DNA from: Symsagittifera roscoffensis
Taxonomy: Eukaryota > Xenacoelomorpha > Acoela > Convolutidae
Length of the DNA stretch: 64,000 nt
Direction of reading: 5' to 3'
Assembly: GCF_963678635.1 (NCBI RefSeq)
Contig: NC_087069.1
Location: 35,131,959 to 35,195,958, forward strand
In this document: positions 12,650 to 22,997 of the stretch, in pieces
Layout: every line of letters starts with the position of its first letter
Numbering within the stretch: position 1 is the first letter of the stretch
Notes under the pieces: generated by a model
What the model saw: the letters and a program-made list of their open reading frames with translations, nothing else
Told to the model about the DNA's origin: nothing
Databases searched by the model: none
Translations under genes and position numbers: made by a program

Positions 12650-12880
12650 TAACAGTTTTCGGTTTTCGTATTCACTCGTTTCAAGTCAAATCGCATGCAT
12701 GTAGATCTTATTCTTGCATGTAGATCTTTCTTGTCGTTTCGGTCGTGGCATATATGTTTGCGGTCAACATCTTTGGCATTGTTATTGTTGAGACTGACTA
12801 CTCATCAAGCAGTGCATGCAGGACATAGAGAATACGATATTCTGCACATTGGTCGTGATATTTTGAGAAGGGGTTGCAAC
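12650..12880 (-). repeat. Putative decayed LTR (5' side of minus-strand BEL)
   Basis: Direct-repeat partner of 6118-6350. It contains a small internal tandem duplication of 'gcatgtagatctt'. Nothing recognisable is found in the following 12880-13890 apart from short open frames without known motifs. Confidence 0.45.
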
Positions 12881-13889
12881 GATTGAGGTCTCAACTGCGA
12901 AACAATTTGCGATAGTCATCAAATACGTTTGAAACTTCTAAAGGAGCACCCTAAATCCGATACTCATTCAAAACAATGAAAAGCATAGCAAACAAAACTG
13001 ATCGTTTCAGGGCAAAACTCTGAATGCTCCTTCCGGTCTCTTACCGTTTTTGATATGAGAAGCTGATAAAATACAAAGTTTAGGCAGATAAAATTAATAT
13101 GTAAGTATTAAAATTTGGGACGAGTATGGAACTAATAAGACCAATGAGCTTGCTTAAGTTCAATTTGGAACGATTATGAGTGCGGATAATTGGCCACTCA
13201 TCAAAAATTCATGTGCTGAGACTATCAGTGTTGTGTTCTAGCATCCAAATCATTTTAGTTTATTGCAAGCCTACTCCTATGGCATTCTAAACGAGTTACT
13301 GATCGATAAAATTTCGCTGTCAAAATTTGCGAAAACCAGTCTGAACAAAAAACCACCCCAGGTATATTTTTTCATCAATTTCTCGGTAAGTCGAAACAAA
13401 AATACCGAGCTGACTTGAATTAACTAAAATTAAAAGTTCATTAAATCGTGTATTTATCATCTTATTCAAAGCACTCCACTCTTTGATACCAATCATATAC
13501 TTTTGCAATTTCTACGAGGAAAACAGGAATTCATGCACAAGGGAAGAGAACCTTTCCATTTAAACCACCGTCTCCGTAGCACAGAAACAAAAATGAAACA
13601 GTTAGCGATGCGTGGAGACCGTGTAAAAGTTACGTTTTTACCCTCGAAGATTAAAAAATTTGGCAAACTGGGAAATTTTAAACCTTTTTTTGTTTTTCTT
13701 GAAAAAATCAATTCAAGCCTACACTTTTTTGATACGTGCGCGAACTCAATTTTCAAGCCAAAGAAGAAATTCTAAATTTTTTCAGTCTATAACATTGTTG
13801 AAAATTTTGACGGCTAAGCGTTTGATCTCGTCGAGGAGGAGGAATGACAACTTTCAACGAAGCAAAATAATTACCATTTTTTGATTTTT

Positions 13890-14282
13890 TGTTCTGACTT
13901 TCATAATGAAAGTAACGGAACATTTGTGCTCGAGTCGGTTTTTTTTTCAGACAAATATCGATTTTTTAACTAGCCGTTTCTGACGAAATTCTTATGATTC
14001 AAAAGTATTGCTATCTTAAGCTTAAATTTGAAAAAACTATCCACCTGTGTTCATTTTTTTTGTAAAGTTATAGGGGTTTGAAGATTGCCATTTTGGCCAA
14101 TTTGGGACAAATATTGCGCGATATACTTCGCTCTTTTAACGTGTAAGCGGATCTTCAATCCCTCAAAAAATCCGTTCCAAATTGGTTGGAGGAAGCTTGT
14201 TTACAAAAACTGATTTGTTACTAGGAGCGAAATGTATCAATTTGCACTTCATATGGTGTGTGGGTGATGATTTTCACGAAAA
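13890..14282 (+). repeat. Dispersed repeat family A, copy 3
   Basis: Direct match to 4030-4440 ('gaaagtaacggaa', 'ttttggccaatttgggac', 'ccgttccaaattggttg'). Its right edge coincides with the point where the minus-strand giant-element fragment is cut off inside gag (14283). The repeat therefore marks the breakpoint or truncation junction of that fragment. Confidence 0.7.
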
Positions 14283-14339
14283 AAAATCTTAAAGTCATCG
14301 TTATCATCGGAATTTTCCTTATATTCGATCATGTTTTAT

Positions 14340-14777
14340 ATTGTAGATCTGTTAGCGTGTAACGTACAATATGTCTTATTGGTTGAATCCAATTATATAG
14401 ACGTATTGGTTTGGTGATATATGACTTTTTTTTACTTTGCGTTTTGCTTTGATTGATGATGTTGTTGTAGCTTTTGAGTCAGAAAAATATATTGGTCGGC
14501 TATCGGGTTATGTTTTTTTATTGATTCTTTTAAATCTTGAAGTTCCTGTGTTGTGTTTGTTTCTCATTCGGACACTGCGTTTCGTCGTATTGGAAATCGT
14601 TTTTTCATAATTTGCTTTTGTTTTGGTTTGATTGTTTTTTTTTCGTGTTTGTCTTCTTGTTCTATTATATCCTATTGTTTGTATGTGCGTTGTGATTACA
14701 AGATCGTATCTTTCGTTTTTAGTTGAACAATTGTATACGACAATTTTTTGTTTACTTTCTAGATTATCCCTTGACAT
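14340..14777 (-). pseudogene. Homologue of the 155-aa basic pre-gag ORF, frameshifted
   Basis: Starts at ATG 14777 and aligns with the 155-aa ORF at 28457-28924, sharing 'YDLVIT.H.QT.GY.RT.RQT'. The continuous frame stops at 14508, but a shifted frame continues to about 14340 with matches such as 'YFSDS' and 'RLYNW.QPIRHI'. The protein was thus present in both siblings and is broken here by at least one indel. The next gene, gag, starts at 14332. In the intact copy the two genes overlap. Confidence 0.75.
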
Positions 14778-15311
14778 TAGGTTTAGGATGATGGATGCAA
14801 TATTTGGAGGTTAGAATATTTTTTTCCTAAGTTGTTAGTTCTTGCGGTTTTTGTGTGGTTATCCTAACTTGGGGCATAGATTGTCGTGGTTGACACATTG
14901 GAGAGAGAGTATATGAATTCGGGAAAATGATTTTTTACTTTCTCGTAACAAGATTTTAATCTATGAGTTGCCTGATTAATCTTTTCTAGGGGTTGCGATT
15001 TAAGATCTAGGGTTGAAGAATAGTAAATCAATGCACAAGGTTCTGATAAGTAGAACACAGGTAGATCGTTAGATACTATTTGTGATTTACTAATTATTTA
15101 AAGGTATTAGCCTGGGTCATTTAAGAAAAAGGGCTCAAGTGAAGGATGAGTATTCGAAGTTCTTCAATGTCTAGTTCAATAAAAATGGTTGGTTTTTCAA
15201 AAATTTCTATTAGTCCTGGGTCGTTTATAAGAGTTGGGTAGTGAATCGACGTTTGAGATCGCTAGACACTTTTAAAATTATGGGAAGGGGCGAACAAAAT
15301 TGTTCTGATTT

Positions 15312-15450
15312 GATCCCAAGAAAAGCCTTGATGATCAGTAATAAGATATAATATATTTAGATTTAAGTGCAATCAAAGATCCAAAGGAAGCCTTGATGAT
15401 CTTTTTTTGAAAGAAAAATGAAATATGGAAAGCCAGGATAAGCCATGACA
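15312..15450 (-). repeat. Repeated leader hairpins in sibling element
   Basis: On the minus strand, 'gatcatcaaggctt' followed by a CCTTGG-like arm and 'gatc' occurs at about 15312-15336 and 15378-15402. A third, weaker copy ('tcatggcttatcctgg') is at 15428-15446. These are the counterparts of 27855-27879 and 27915-27939 in the plus-strand element, so the motif is conserved between diverged siblings. Confidence 0.65.
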
Positions 15451-15800
15451 AGTTTTAATGTAAAAATTTTAAATTTAAGAAAAATTAAAGTTAAAGCATA
15501 GATGATATTAGTTTTTCAATTTTATGCTGTTATGTTTTAGACGATGAAGCTGAGACGAGTAAAATCATATGTATTACTTTATAGAACTAACAATGATTTT
15601 TTAAAACAAACTAACTTTTGTACGTCATATTGAAAACTATGTTTATTTGAAAGTTTTGATTTACTGCAGGTTAGAGTGGAAACGACTTGAGCTCTTTTTA
15701 TCAGTCGTTATTGTATAAAAAGTAGCTTTAGCACCAATAAGTTGTTGGAGAATTTCTCTTCTTTTCATGTCAGTAATTGAAAATTTAAATTTACTGCATA

Positions 15801-16254
15801 TGCTCGCTAATCTCCAAAACTGATCCAAATTCGTTAAACTAATAAGAGATATTTCTCGGCAAATAACTCGGTCAATAAATTAATTTCGGCATTATTTCTA
15901 TTGATCTGAACATCATATAACATTTTTATCATCTGTCCGTTTTTGGTACAAAACGGCGCAAGCTAGCCACAGGAACCGGTCGGTAATGTCCTTGAGGCAA
16001 AATGCTCTTTTTGGCGGTCAACCTTAATCAAGGCTGAACCAAATTAGAACCAAAAAAACAGTTAAAATAGGATGTAACCCCCGTTTTTAGTATATTAATA
16101 CATGGGCAGGTGGGGGACTCGAACCTACGTCAACTGTTATTTTACACATATAATCGGCGTTAGCTTACTTTGTCTTAGCCCGCTTGGCCAACTGTGCTTA
16201 TTTTATATGCATCTATACTTGTTTTATTCTATACTCTTGTTTTGCATTGCAACA
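15801..16254 (-). repeat. 3' LTR of BEL/Pao element
   Basis: TG...CA bounded, starting 'tgctcgctaatc' and ending 'cattgcaaca' on the plus strand, nearly identical to 25177-25630. It contains a tRNA-like segment at 16102-16196 and overlaps the C-terminal codons of pol. 'Left' on the plus strand is the 3' side of the element. Confidence 0.95.
16102..16196 (-). promoter_or_regulatory. tRNA-like sequence with Pol III A and B boxes inside the 3' LTR
   Basis: On the minus strand the segment reads like a class II (Ser/Leu-type) tRNA. An A box 'TGGCCAAGCGGG' (16190-16179) is followed by a long middle region and a perfect B box 'GGTTCGAGTCCC' (16125-16114). The acceptor and T stems pair poorly, so a functional tRNA is unlikely. 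The two boxes are what RNA polymerase III promoters need. It lies about 60 bp into the LTR, pointing into the element. Derivation from a captured tRNA or SINE is an inference. Confidence 0.7.
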
Positions 16255-19200
16255 TCCTCCCCCCCCTGAAGAAGGAAGAACCGGAGCGAGCTTAACGGTC
16301 GGCCGCGTGACTTCACGGGTTGCGGTCCTGACAAGGGCGGATCGGGCGCAACCGTCCTGTCCGTAGTTTAGCTTGACGATTCGGGCGAGAGGGTAGTACC
16401 CACGCGGACTATCGGGCTCAATCACCCACACGAGATCGCCTGTTTTAAGAGTGAAGTCAGAATGAGTGTGCCACTTGACACGCTTATTCAGCGAGGGAAC
16501 ATATTCTCGAAGCCAACGAGACGAAATCGCGTTAGCATATGACTGCGCTCGCACGTACCTTTTCTTGTGATCGAAGTGCTCCCCGGGTAAAAGCGAAGGA
16601 AAGCTTGTGGCATGTTGTCCAAGCAAAAAATGGTTTGGGGTTAACGCTTCTAACTCACGTGAATCGGTACTAACGGGAGTGATTGGCCTCGAATTCAAAG
16701 CCTGTTCAACTAAGCAGAGTGTTGTTCCTAACACCTCTTCAGTGACTCGCCTACTGCCTAGGATATCGTACAGCACGCGCTTCACGCTTCGGACGAGGCG
16801 TTCCCAGGAGCCGCCATGATGAGGTGCGCCTGGCGGGTTAAATTTCCAAGTAACACCTTTATGTGCAAAAATGGTCGGAGCCATGCCATTCCAGCTCTTG
16901 ATGCAGGCAAGTAATTCCTTTTCCGCACCAACGAAGTTCGTGCCATTATCCGACCAGATTGTGCTTGGCGTACCACGGCGCGCAAGGAACCGTTGAATGC
17001 CCATGACACACGAACTGGTGTCCAGAGATGGTACAATCTCAAGGTGTACAGCCCTGGTGGTGAGGCAAGTAAAAAGAAATCCCCATCTTTTTTCCGTGCT
17101 TCTGCGAACCGGAACGTAAAGCGGTCCAAAGTAATCCACACCCGTATGATTGAAGGGTGGTTGCTTGTATCCGAGACGTTCGACCGGTAAACCGGACATA
17201 ATTGGCTGGATGGTGCTTGCTTTGCGTTTACGGCATGTTACACATTGATTTTCGATAGACCGAAGTAGTCGACGCAACCCAAGTATGGCATTTTTCATAT
17301 TTAAAACGGAGCGCATGTAATCTAATCCTTGATGAAAATGCTTATGGTGGAGGCTGCGGGCCAACAAACGAACTAAGGTATGTCGGGCGTCGAGTATTAT
17401 TTGGTGCTTAGTATCAAACTCGGTATTCACTAAGCGCACAATCCGTCCGGTGGAACGAATGATTCCAGCGGGACCGATAAATGGCGAGTATGTGGCAATT
17501 TTACTACTATTCTTAATAGGTTTGCCAGCGGTGAGTGTTTTTAACTCAACGGGAAAGGATTCCATCTGAGCAAGATGAATCAGTTTGCTTTCTGCAATAC
17601 CAAGTTCAGTGGGGTCGGTGATTCGTAAGTCGTTACCACGAAAATGCAACATCCTCAACATAAAAGCGACTACTCGTTTATATCTTGTACAGGAACTGAA
17701 CCTTTCCCAATTGAACCCGTGTTCGGGATGTTTGATTGATGTGACATCGGTGACGAAGGAAGATGATGTCTCCAAGCATTTATCAACATCACAAGAAGGA
17801 CCCTTCAAACGAATTTTATTGATTACACGTTCGTCGGGTATAAACGGCCAATCAGTAGTCCTGAGAATGCTCGGACCAATAACCCAGCTGCTATCCTTGA
17901 GGGCTTCCGAAGAAATCCCCCGCGTACCGGTATCAGCTGGATTATCGCCGCTCAGAACATGGTGCCACTCATCAATAGTGGTCGACTCGAGGATTTCGCC
18001 GACACGATTAGCGACGAATACAGTTAATTTTTCAGTGGAGTTTAGCCACTGCAAAACTGTTGTACTATCTGTCCACATAAAGACATGATTAATAGAGACG
18101 GTAAGTGCGGTCAGTATATCATCTTTTAGTCGTGTGGCGAGCAGAGCAGCTTGAAGCTCTAGCTTCGGTATAGATAGCGCTTTCATGGGCGCAACGCGAG
18201 CTTTACCAAAGATGAAGGATATTTGAGTTTTATGCGAGCTCGCGAGTCGCGCACGCAAAAATCCAACAGCACAGAAAACGTCCTGCGAGCTATCACCGAA
18301 CATGTGGAGCTCAATTTGATCAACAGACTCTGTGAAGTAACAACGGGGAATAGTCAATTGCCCTAAGAGAGGGAGACCGGAGTGCCACTCGAGAAAATTA
18401 TCTCTTATGTCTTCTGGCAATTCGTCGTCCCAACTTTGACCACTGATTTTCCAAATATCTTTCAGTAAAAGACGGGCCCTAACAGTGTATGGAGCTACTA
18501 ACCCAACAGGGTCAAACACAGAAGATACGAAACTCAAGACGGTTCGTTGAGTTATTGCTTTATCGAGAGGACGATCCACGCCTCTGCTAACAACCAATGT
18601 GTCTTTCACATGGTCCCACTTAAGACCTAAGACGTGTGATGATTGTTCGGCACCGTTACAAATTTCCTTGATGGGTGAAGATGAGGTTTCGGATTCCTCG
18701 GGGTTCATTGCTGAAGTGATTTCATCAGCATTACTGACAAATTTAGTCAAATTAAATCCTCCCAATTTTAGTAAGGAAACCAAATCGCGACTAGTTTTAA
18801 TTGCTTGGGTAACGTTCTCGAATGAATCCAAATAATCGTCCATGTAAAATTTTTCATTTAGGACTGAGGCGGCCTCAGGGTATGTGGACATATTATCCGC
18901 TGCTGTTTTTCGCAACGCGAAATTGGCGCACGTAGGCGAATCCCGTGCGCCGAATATATGGCGAGTGTACTGATGAACTACCACATCGGAAGTGGTATCC
19001 TCCCGCCACAAAAAACGGAGCGAAATTTGATCGCGGGCAAGGACTCCTACCTGGAGGAACATACCCTCTATATCCGCGGAGACGGCGTACTTATGTTGAC
19101 GGAATCGCAAAAGCACCAAAATTAAATTTTGGAGTAGGTCAGGACCCACCAATAAGGACTTATTTAAGGATGTGCCGTGAAACTTAGAAGCCCCATTAAG

Positions 19201-21618
19201 GACTCGGCGCACCTTACCCGGCTTATTCGGATTTACGACGGGATGGTGCGGAAGATACCACTCGCGATCGGAACGCTTACGTGGATTATGCGGTTCGACG
19301 GTAACGACATAGCCTTTCCTAATGTCCTCTCTAATTGTTTCTGCGTATCTTTCGCGCAGCTCAGGGTCTTTACTTAACCTTCTCTCCAATGATTTAAATT
19401 GGGCGAGTGACGAGTAATAATTGTTTGGTAGACTGACATTACTATCAATCCAAAGCATAGGCACAATGTATCTTTCGCCATTGTGAACGGTTTCAGAATT
19501 GAGGATGGATAAAGCATGTTTATCCGCGGCGGAACGGGCATCGACTTGTTTGAAAGCCCCATACGATTCCAACTTGTACCAGGATTTTATCTGGTCGGTC
19601 AGAGAAGAATCATCAACAACACACTTGAAACACGAAGAAGTAGAATTACCGGACGGCGGCAACGGACCACTTAAGACCCAACCTATCGGTAGGCGAACGG
19701 AACATGGTGAGTTTTTATCATCTCCCAAGATGAATTCAATGGGTCTAACGGCGTGGTAGTAGTCTTGTCCGATAATAATTTCAACGTCCTCATAATTATA
19801 TTGAATGGGCTTAATAGGTGCTAATTGTGGATATTTATTCTGCAAATCAGCAATGTTGATTAATTCGGAACCAATCCGAATACTGTCTTTAACATATGCA
19901 CAGAGAGAAAATACGAAATCACTATTATTCGGTTCGGAGGAAACTGTAAACTTGACCCTCTGAGTCTCAACAACGGTGGTCGAATTGAAACCACTAATTG
20001 ACAAGTTAACGGGCTCCTCTACTAAGCCGAGACGGTTTACGAGTGACGAAGATACCCAGGAGTGAGTCGATGCACTATCACAAAAAACCAACGTCAGGAG
20101 ACTGGTTACATCCGAGGATACACCAAGTGTTGCAATTGGCAACAACCCTTTAGAAGATTCAATGTCATGTACATCACTAACAGCGGCATGGGTGGAAGTG
20201 TTTGTATTCTCCTTGGATTTGTTTATTCCAGCCTTATTCGAGACCTTCGAATTTTCCTTCCGAGGAAATATTCTTTCGGCTCCATGGAGCAAGACATTAT
20301 GTGTGCTATCACACTCTGGCTTCGGGCACTTTTTTGCTCTAGAACATTGCCGGAAACTATGATTGCCATTGAGGCAAGCGAAGCAAAGTTTCTGTTCAGC
20401 TACGTATTTTGCTCGCTGAGTAGCATTCTTTTCCTTAAAAACAGCACAATTCCACAATGCATGACTACCCTTACACAAAAAGCACGGCGGAAACTTAGAC
20501 TTATCCTGAGCCTTAATAGTTACCTGGCTATTGGCTGCAAAAAATTTGGTTGTTTTTGGCTCAACCGGTTCTTCGTTTTTTGCCTTAGAGCTGAGTAAAC
20601 GTAATCTTTCATGCCCCTCGGCCTTTTCTTTCAACCAGTTGTTAAAGTCTAAGAGTGTTGGTCGCTGCCAATTATGTCTAACAGTATGCATTGACCAAGC
20701 CTCCTTGAGGTTAGGCGGAAGTTTACTAACAGCTTGGTTTAACAGGTTAACACTCTTTAGATCATCGTTGAAAGACAATGATTTGAAAACTGCTACGAGG
20801 CCAGATATGGCAGAGGAGAAACTAATGACATTTTCCGAATTGTGCATCTTAAGTGGAGGAAAAGTATTCAGCTTATCAAGATGCGCACCAACAATGGCAT
20901 GTGGTTGCCCAAACTTCCGTTGCAAGGTGGCCAGTGCATCCTTGTACATAACGCCACTATAACTAAACTCCGCAATTGCGGTTTTTGCTTTGCCTGTGAC
21001 GAGCGTTTTTAAGTATGTCAATTTCGTATCATCGGTGAGAACAGCGGAATCAACGGTGGACTTAAACTGACCAAACCATTCGTGCCAGTTTAACGGGTTG
21101 CCGTCAAACTGGGCTAACTTCCATTCAGGAAGATGATCTTTGCGGCTATGCATCAATAATTCCGCCAATTCACGAGCGGAGAGAGGTCGATCCGATGAAC
21201 AACCTTGGTTCGGATAAGCGGGAGACGGTGCGTAGTCTTCGTTGACTGGCTGATAACCAGTATTAGTTTGATTGACAAAATGCGGAACATGTTGTGAATG
21301 AACTGGGGGAGTATTAAAATACACAGTCCCACCACTAGTATAAGGAGCGGCGGTGTTACACGATGGGACAACAGTTGTCACATTAGAAAAAATGTTTCCA
21401 GCATTACAACACTGAGCAGGCGTGACGATTGGAGTTGTAGCAGCCAATCGCCATAAGTTTGCATCACTTGTGTAGTAATTGTTGATACTAGGTGACACAG
21501 TATGCGGAACAAAGGGAAGATTATGTTGCGTCTGGACTGGCGCTGCATGGCAATTAGGTGCCGAAAAGAAAACCGGCGTTGGGTTTACTCCAGAAGATGA
21601 AAAAGCCACCACCAGCAA
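16213..21618 (-). CDS. BEL/Pao Pol polyprotein (gag C-part, protease, RT, RNase H, integrase)
   Basis: An open frame of about 1,800 codons replicates and integrates the element inside a gag particle. In order it has a DUF1759 gag block (about 160-310), zinc knuckles 'CFLCKGSHALWNC' and 'CFACLNGNHSFRQC' (about 378-425), a DUF1758 aspartic protease with 'CDSASTHSW' (about 512), and reverse transcriptase with 'SADIEGMFLQV' (about 843) and 'YMDDYL' (about 924). Next come RNase H ('FGDSSQD', 'WTDSTTVLQWL'), the H2C2 finger (about 1424-1465), integrase D-D-E ('GVDYFG', 'SDNGTNF', 'SWERL') and DUF5641. The first codon is TTG, not ATG. The frame is joined to the gag ORF by a 34-nt overlap at a T10 run, suggesting frameshifting or a one-base length error. 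The C-terminus runs through the polypurine tract into the LTR. Confidence 0.95.
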   Translation of the reverse strand: MLVVAFSSSGVNPTPVFFSAPNCHAAPVQTQHNLPFVPHTVSPSINNYYTSDANLWRLAATTPIVTPAQCCNAGNIFSNVTTVVPSCNTAAPYTSGGTVYFNTPPVHSQHVPHFVNQTNTGYQPVNEDYAPSPAYPNQGCSSDRPLSARELAELLMHSRKDHLPEWKLAQFDGNPLNWHEWFGQFKSTVDSAVLTDDTKLTYLKTLVTGKAKTAIAEFSYSGVMYKDALATLQRKFGQPHAIVGAHLDKLNTFPPLKMHNSENVISFSSAISGLVAVFKSLSFNDDLKSVNLLNQAVSKLPPNLKEAWSMHTVRHNWQRPTLLDFNNWLKEKAEGHERLRLLSSKAKNEEPVEPKTTKFFAANSQVTIKAQDKSKFPPCFLCKGSHALWNCAVFKEKNATQRAKYVAEQKLCFACLNGNHSFRQCSRAKKCPKPECDSTHNVLLHGAERIFPRKENSKVSNKAGINKSKENTNTSTHAAVSDVHDIESSKGLLPIATLGVSSDVTSLLTLVFCDSASTHSWVSSSLVNRLGLVEEPVNLSISGFNSTTVVETQRVKFTVSSEPNNSDFVFSLCAYVKDSIRIGSELINIADLQNKYPQLAPIKPIQYNYEDVEIIIGQDYYHAVRPIEFILGDDKNSPCSVRLPIGWVLSGPLPPSGNSTSSCFKCVVDDSSLTDQIKSWYKLESYGAFKQVDARSAADKHALSILNSETVHNGERYIVPMLWIDSNVSLPNNYYSSLAQFKSLERRLSKDPELRERYAETIREDIRKGYVVTVEPHNPRKRSDREWYLPHHPVVNPNKPGKVRRVLNGASKFHGTSLNKSLLVGPDLLQNLILVLLRFRQHKYAVSADIEGMFLQVGVLARDQISLRFLWREDTTSDVVVHQYTRHIFGARDSPTCANFALRKTAADNMSTYPEAASVLNEKFYMDDYLDSFENVTQAIKTSRDLVSLLKLGGFNLTKFVSNADEITSAMNPEESETSSSPIKEICNGAEQSSHVLGLKWDHVKDTLVVSRGVDRPLDKAITQRTVLSFVSSVFDPVGLVAPYTVRARLLLKDIWKISGQSWDDELPEDIRDNFLEWHSGLPLLGQLTIPRCYFTESVDQIELHMFGDSSQDVFCAVGFLRARLASSHKTQISFIFGKARVAPMKALSIPKLELQAALLATRLKDDILTALTVSINHVFMWTDSTTVLQWLNSTEKLTVFVANRVGEILESTTIDEWHHVLSGDNPADTGTRGISSEALKDSSWVIGPSILRTTDWPFIPDERVINKIRLKGPSCDVDKCLETSSSFVTDVTSIKHPEHGFNWERFSSCTRYKRVVAFMLRMLHFRGNDLRITDPTELGIAESKLIHLAQMESFPVELKTLTAGKPIKNSSKIATYSPFIGPAGIIRSTGRIVRLVNTEFDTKHQIILDARHTLVRLLARSLHHKHFHQGLDYMRSVLNMKNAILGLRRLLRSIENQCVTCRKRKASTIQPIMSGLPVERLGYKQPPFNHTGVDYFGPLYVPVRRSTEKRWGFLFTCLTTRAVHLEIVPSLDTSSCVMGIQRFLARRGTPSTIWSDNGTNFVGAEKELLACIKSWNGMAPTIFAHKGVTWKFNPPGAPHHGGSWERLVRSVKRVLYDILGSRRVTEEVLGTTLCLVEQALNSRPITPVSTDSRELEALTPNHFLLGQHATSFPSLLPGEHFDHKKRYVRAQSYANAISSRWLREYVPSLNKRVKWHTHSDFTLKTGDLVWVIEPDSPRGYYPLARIVKLNYGQDGCARSALVRTATREVTRPTVKLAPVLPSSGGGGCCNAKQEYRIKQV
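16255..16270 (-). promoter_or_regulatory. Polypurine tract of BEL/Pao element
   Basis: The minus strand reads 'ttcaggggggggagga' directly before the 3' LTR, a typical purine-rich plus-strand primer. It is also coding: it specifies the Ser-Gly-Gly-Gly-Gly stretch near the end of Pol. Confidence 0.85.
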
Positions 21619-22904
21619 ATGCAGGCGAAAAAAAAAACAAAACCAGAACCGGGTTGGGCCGGTAACATTGGGACAGGTAATGATTCCGGTTGCGCGATGG
21701 CAAAACTACCATTAGTTATGTTTGAACTCATGGTCTGTAAAGGAACAGCAGACGGTGGTGACATGTGTGCACTAGAATGCATATTGTTAACTGGGAATGG
21801 AACAGAGGCTGGGAATGAAACAGAAGCTTGCAATGGCAAACGGCTTGCACTGCCAAATTGAGGCATAGCCCGATGTCCATAACTATGGATTCCAGGGTCA
21901 CTCAATGCTGTGTGCTCATGGTTATGACTATTACTGGTGTGAATTGCATGAGCAAGGAGGGCGGAAGTCGTCGGTCCTGACGAAATGGGTACACGAGTGA
22001 AGGCCTGCAAACCTGGCGCACTAGCAACGTCGGGAGGTGCTTGTGAACTAACAGAGTCTACCCAATCATTAGTTCGATCGGTTGCTACCTTTGAAATAGG
22101 TTGACTTACTCCTGTTAAGTTACTTTCCGCTACCTTCTCGCTAACCTCAGATGAACTGTCCTCAAGTTCAAACGCTTTCAATTCCATTTCAATTAGTTGC
22201 TTTTTATGATTTTCAGCCAATTGCTCTAGTTCCAGCTGACTTTGTTCGAACTTAAGACGGTTCTCTTGCTCTTTAAGTCTTAAAGACACTTGATACTGCC
22301 TTTCCAGCTCCTCATGGCGTCGTTTTACTAAAGCTAACTCATGCCGTTTCTCACTTGATGACATAGTGCGAACAGTCGATGTATGACGAGTGGAAGCAGA
22401 TTTATCAGACTTATGTGAGTCAAGCTTTCTACTATCCTTAGACTGATTAGAGACCTTAGACCTGTTTTCAGATACTCGTGCTGCTGAATCAGTTGTTTTG
22501 TGCGAGCGTGAGGATGTCTCAGACCTAGTTTGTTGTAAAGATCCCTTGCCCCCTGTAATGCCGGCTGCTGGAAATGACGAAGGTTCAAGACTCATCTTGT
22601 AACTCTGAGCTTCGTGCATTACTTTATCGTTCATTTCGGTTACTTTCTTAAGCCAAAGGTCTTGCTGAGCAATAATTTTTTCAGGATTTTCCGTTTTTCC
22701 CGCTAACCTAATTAATTGCTCATTGACGTCGACAGCTTTTTCCAACGCAATTTTATATTTGAAAACAGCATTATCAATTTTTGTAGTGCGACTATTATTC
22801 TCAATGTACTCAAGTAAAAATGAGTGACCTTTAAGCAGCTCATTTTCTAGATTTAGACGGGTTTCGAATAACTTGCGTATCTTACTTTGGAATTTTTCGT
22901 CCAT
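21585..22904 (-). CDS. BEL/Pao Gag N-terminal ORF with coiled coil
   Basis: The first ATG in the frame is at 22904 ('MDEKFQSKIRKLF'); the frame extends to 22958 only with a TTG start. The protein is about 439 aa. An N-terminal helical domain is followed by a Ser/Lys-rich linker and a strongly predicted coiled coil ('KRRHEELERQYQ', 'LRLKEQENRLKFEQSQLE') at about residues 195-250. After that comes a Pro/Ser/His-rich stretch. This is the usual N-terminal layout of BEL/Pao gag proteins, whose DUF1759 and zinc-knuckle parts here lie in the pol frame. It terminates just after the T10 run (minus strand, plus coordinates 21628-21637). One extra T there would keep the frame open into Pol. Confidence 0.85.
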   Translation of the reverse strand: MDEKFQSKIRKLFETRLNLENELLKGHSFLLEYIENNSRTTKIDNAVFKYKIALEKAVDVNEQLIRLAGKTENPEKIIAQQDLWLKKVTEMNDKVMHEAQSYKMSLEPSSFPAAGITGGKGSLQQTRSETSSRSHKTTDSAARVSENRSKVSNQSKDSRKLDSHKSDKSASTRHTSTVRTMSSSEKRHELALVKRRHEELERQYQVSLRLKEQENRLKFEQSQLELEQLAENHKKQLIEMELKAFELEDSSSEVSEKVAESNLTGVSQPISKVATDRTNDWVDSVSSQAPPDVASAPGLQAFTRVPISSGPTTSALLAHAIHTSNSHNHEHTALSDPGIHSYGHRAMPQFGSASRLPLQASVSFPASVPFPVNNMHSSAHMSPPSAVPLQTMSSNITNGSFAIAQPESLPVPMLPAQPGSGFVFFFACICWWWLFHLLE

Positions 22905-22997
22905 GTTTTTCACAAATTGACAATATTCTACGGATGCTCTTTTATAGAAAACAATCAATAAAATGAGATACTGTTTTGGTACGTAATCAAATTTGCA

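Larger units (their letters stand above)
6118..12880 (-). mobile_element. Degenerate BEL/Pao retrotransposon
   Basis: Two diverged direct repeats (about 6118-6350 and 12650-12880) flank 6.3 kb. Its minus strand shows remnants in BEL/Pao order: a coiled gag-like start (11886-11686), a DUF1759-like gag block (11565-11284), a DUF1758 protease-like block (10580-10005, partly duplicated at 10044-9739) and an integrase-like block near 7520-7380. Stops and frameshifts are dense throughout, and no intact RT motif could be found. It is clearly older than the BEL/Pao element at 15801-25630. Exact ends and target duplication could not be fixed. Confidence 0.6.
14283..15800 (-). mobile_element. Sibling of the giant Ty3/gypsy element, left part (leader, ORFs, gag start)
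   Basis: Read on the minus strand this follows 27500-28950 of the plus-strand giant element. In order it has the end of the 77-aa leader ORF (stop 15767-15765), a hairpin-bearing leader, a homologue of the 155-aa ORF (14777-14340) and a gag start at 14332. Similarity stops at about 14283 where repeat A begins, so only some 50 nt of gag remain. The other part of the same element continues at 25631-26790 beyond the inserted BEL/Pao element. Confidence 0.85.

Noticed and set aside
16102-16196. Functional tRNA gene
   Set aside because: A and B boxes are good, but acceptor and T stems do not pair properly and it lies in an LTR; kept as a tRNA-like promoter element instead.
20062-20598. Plus-strand ORF of 178 aa within BEL pol
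   Set aside because: It is the antisense shadow of the zinc-knuckle and protease region, with no independent support. The same holds for 17585-18088 and 20531-20962.
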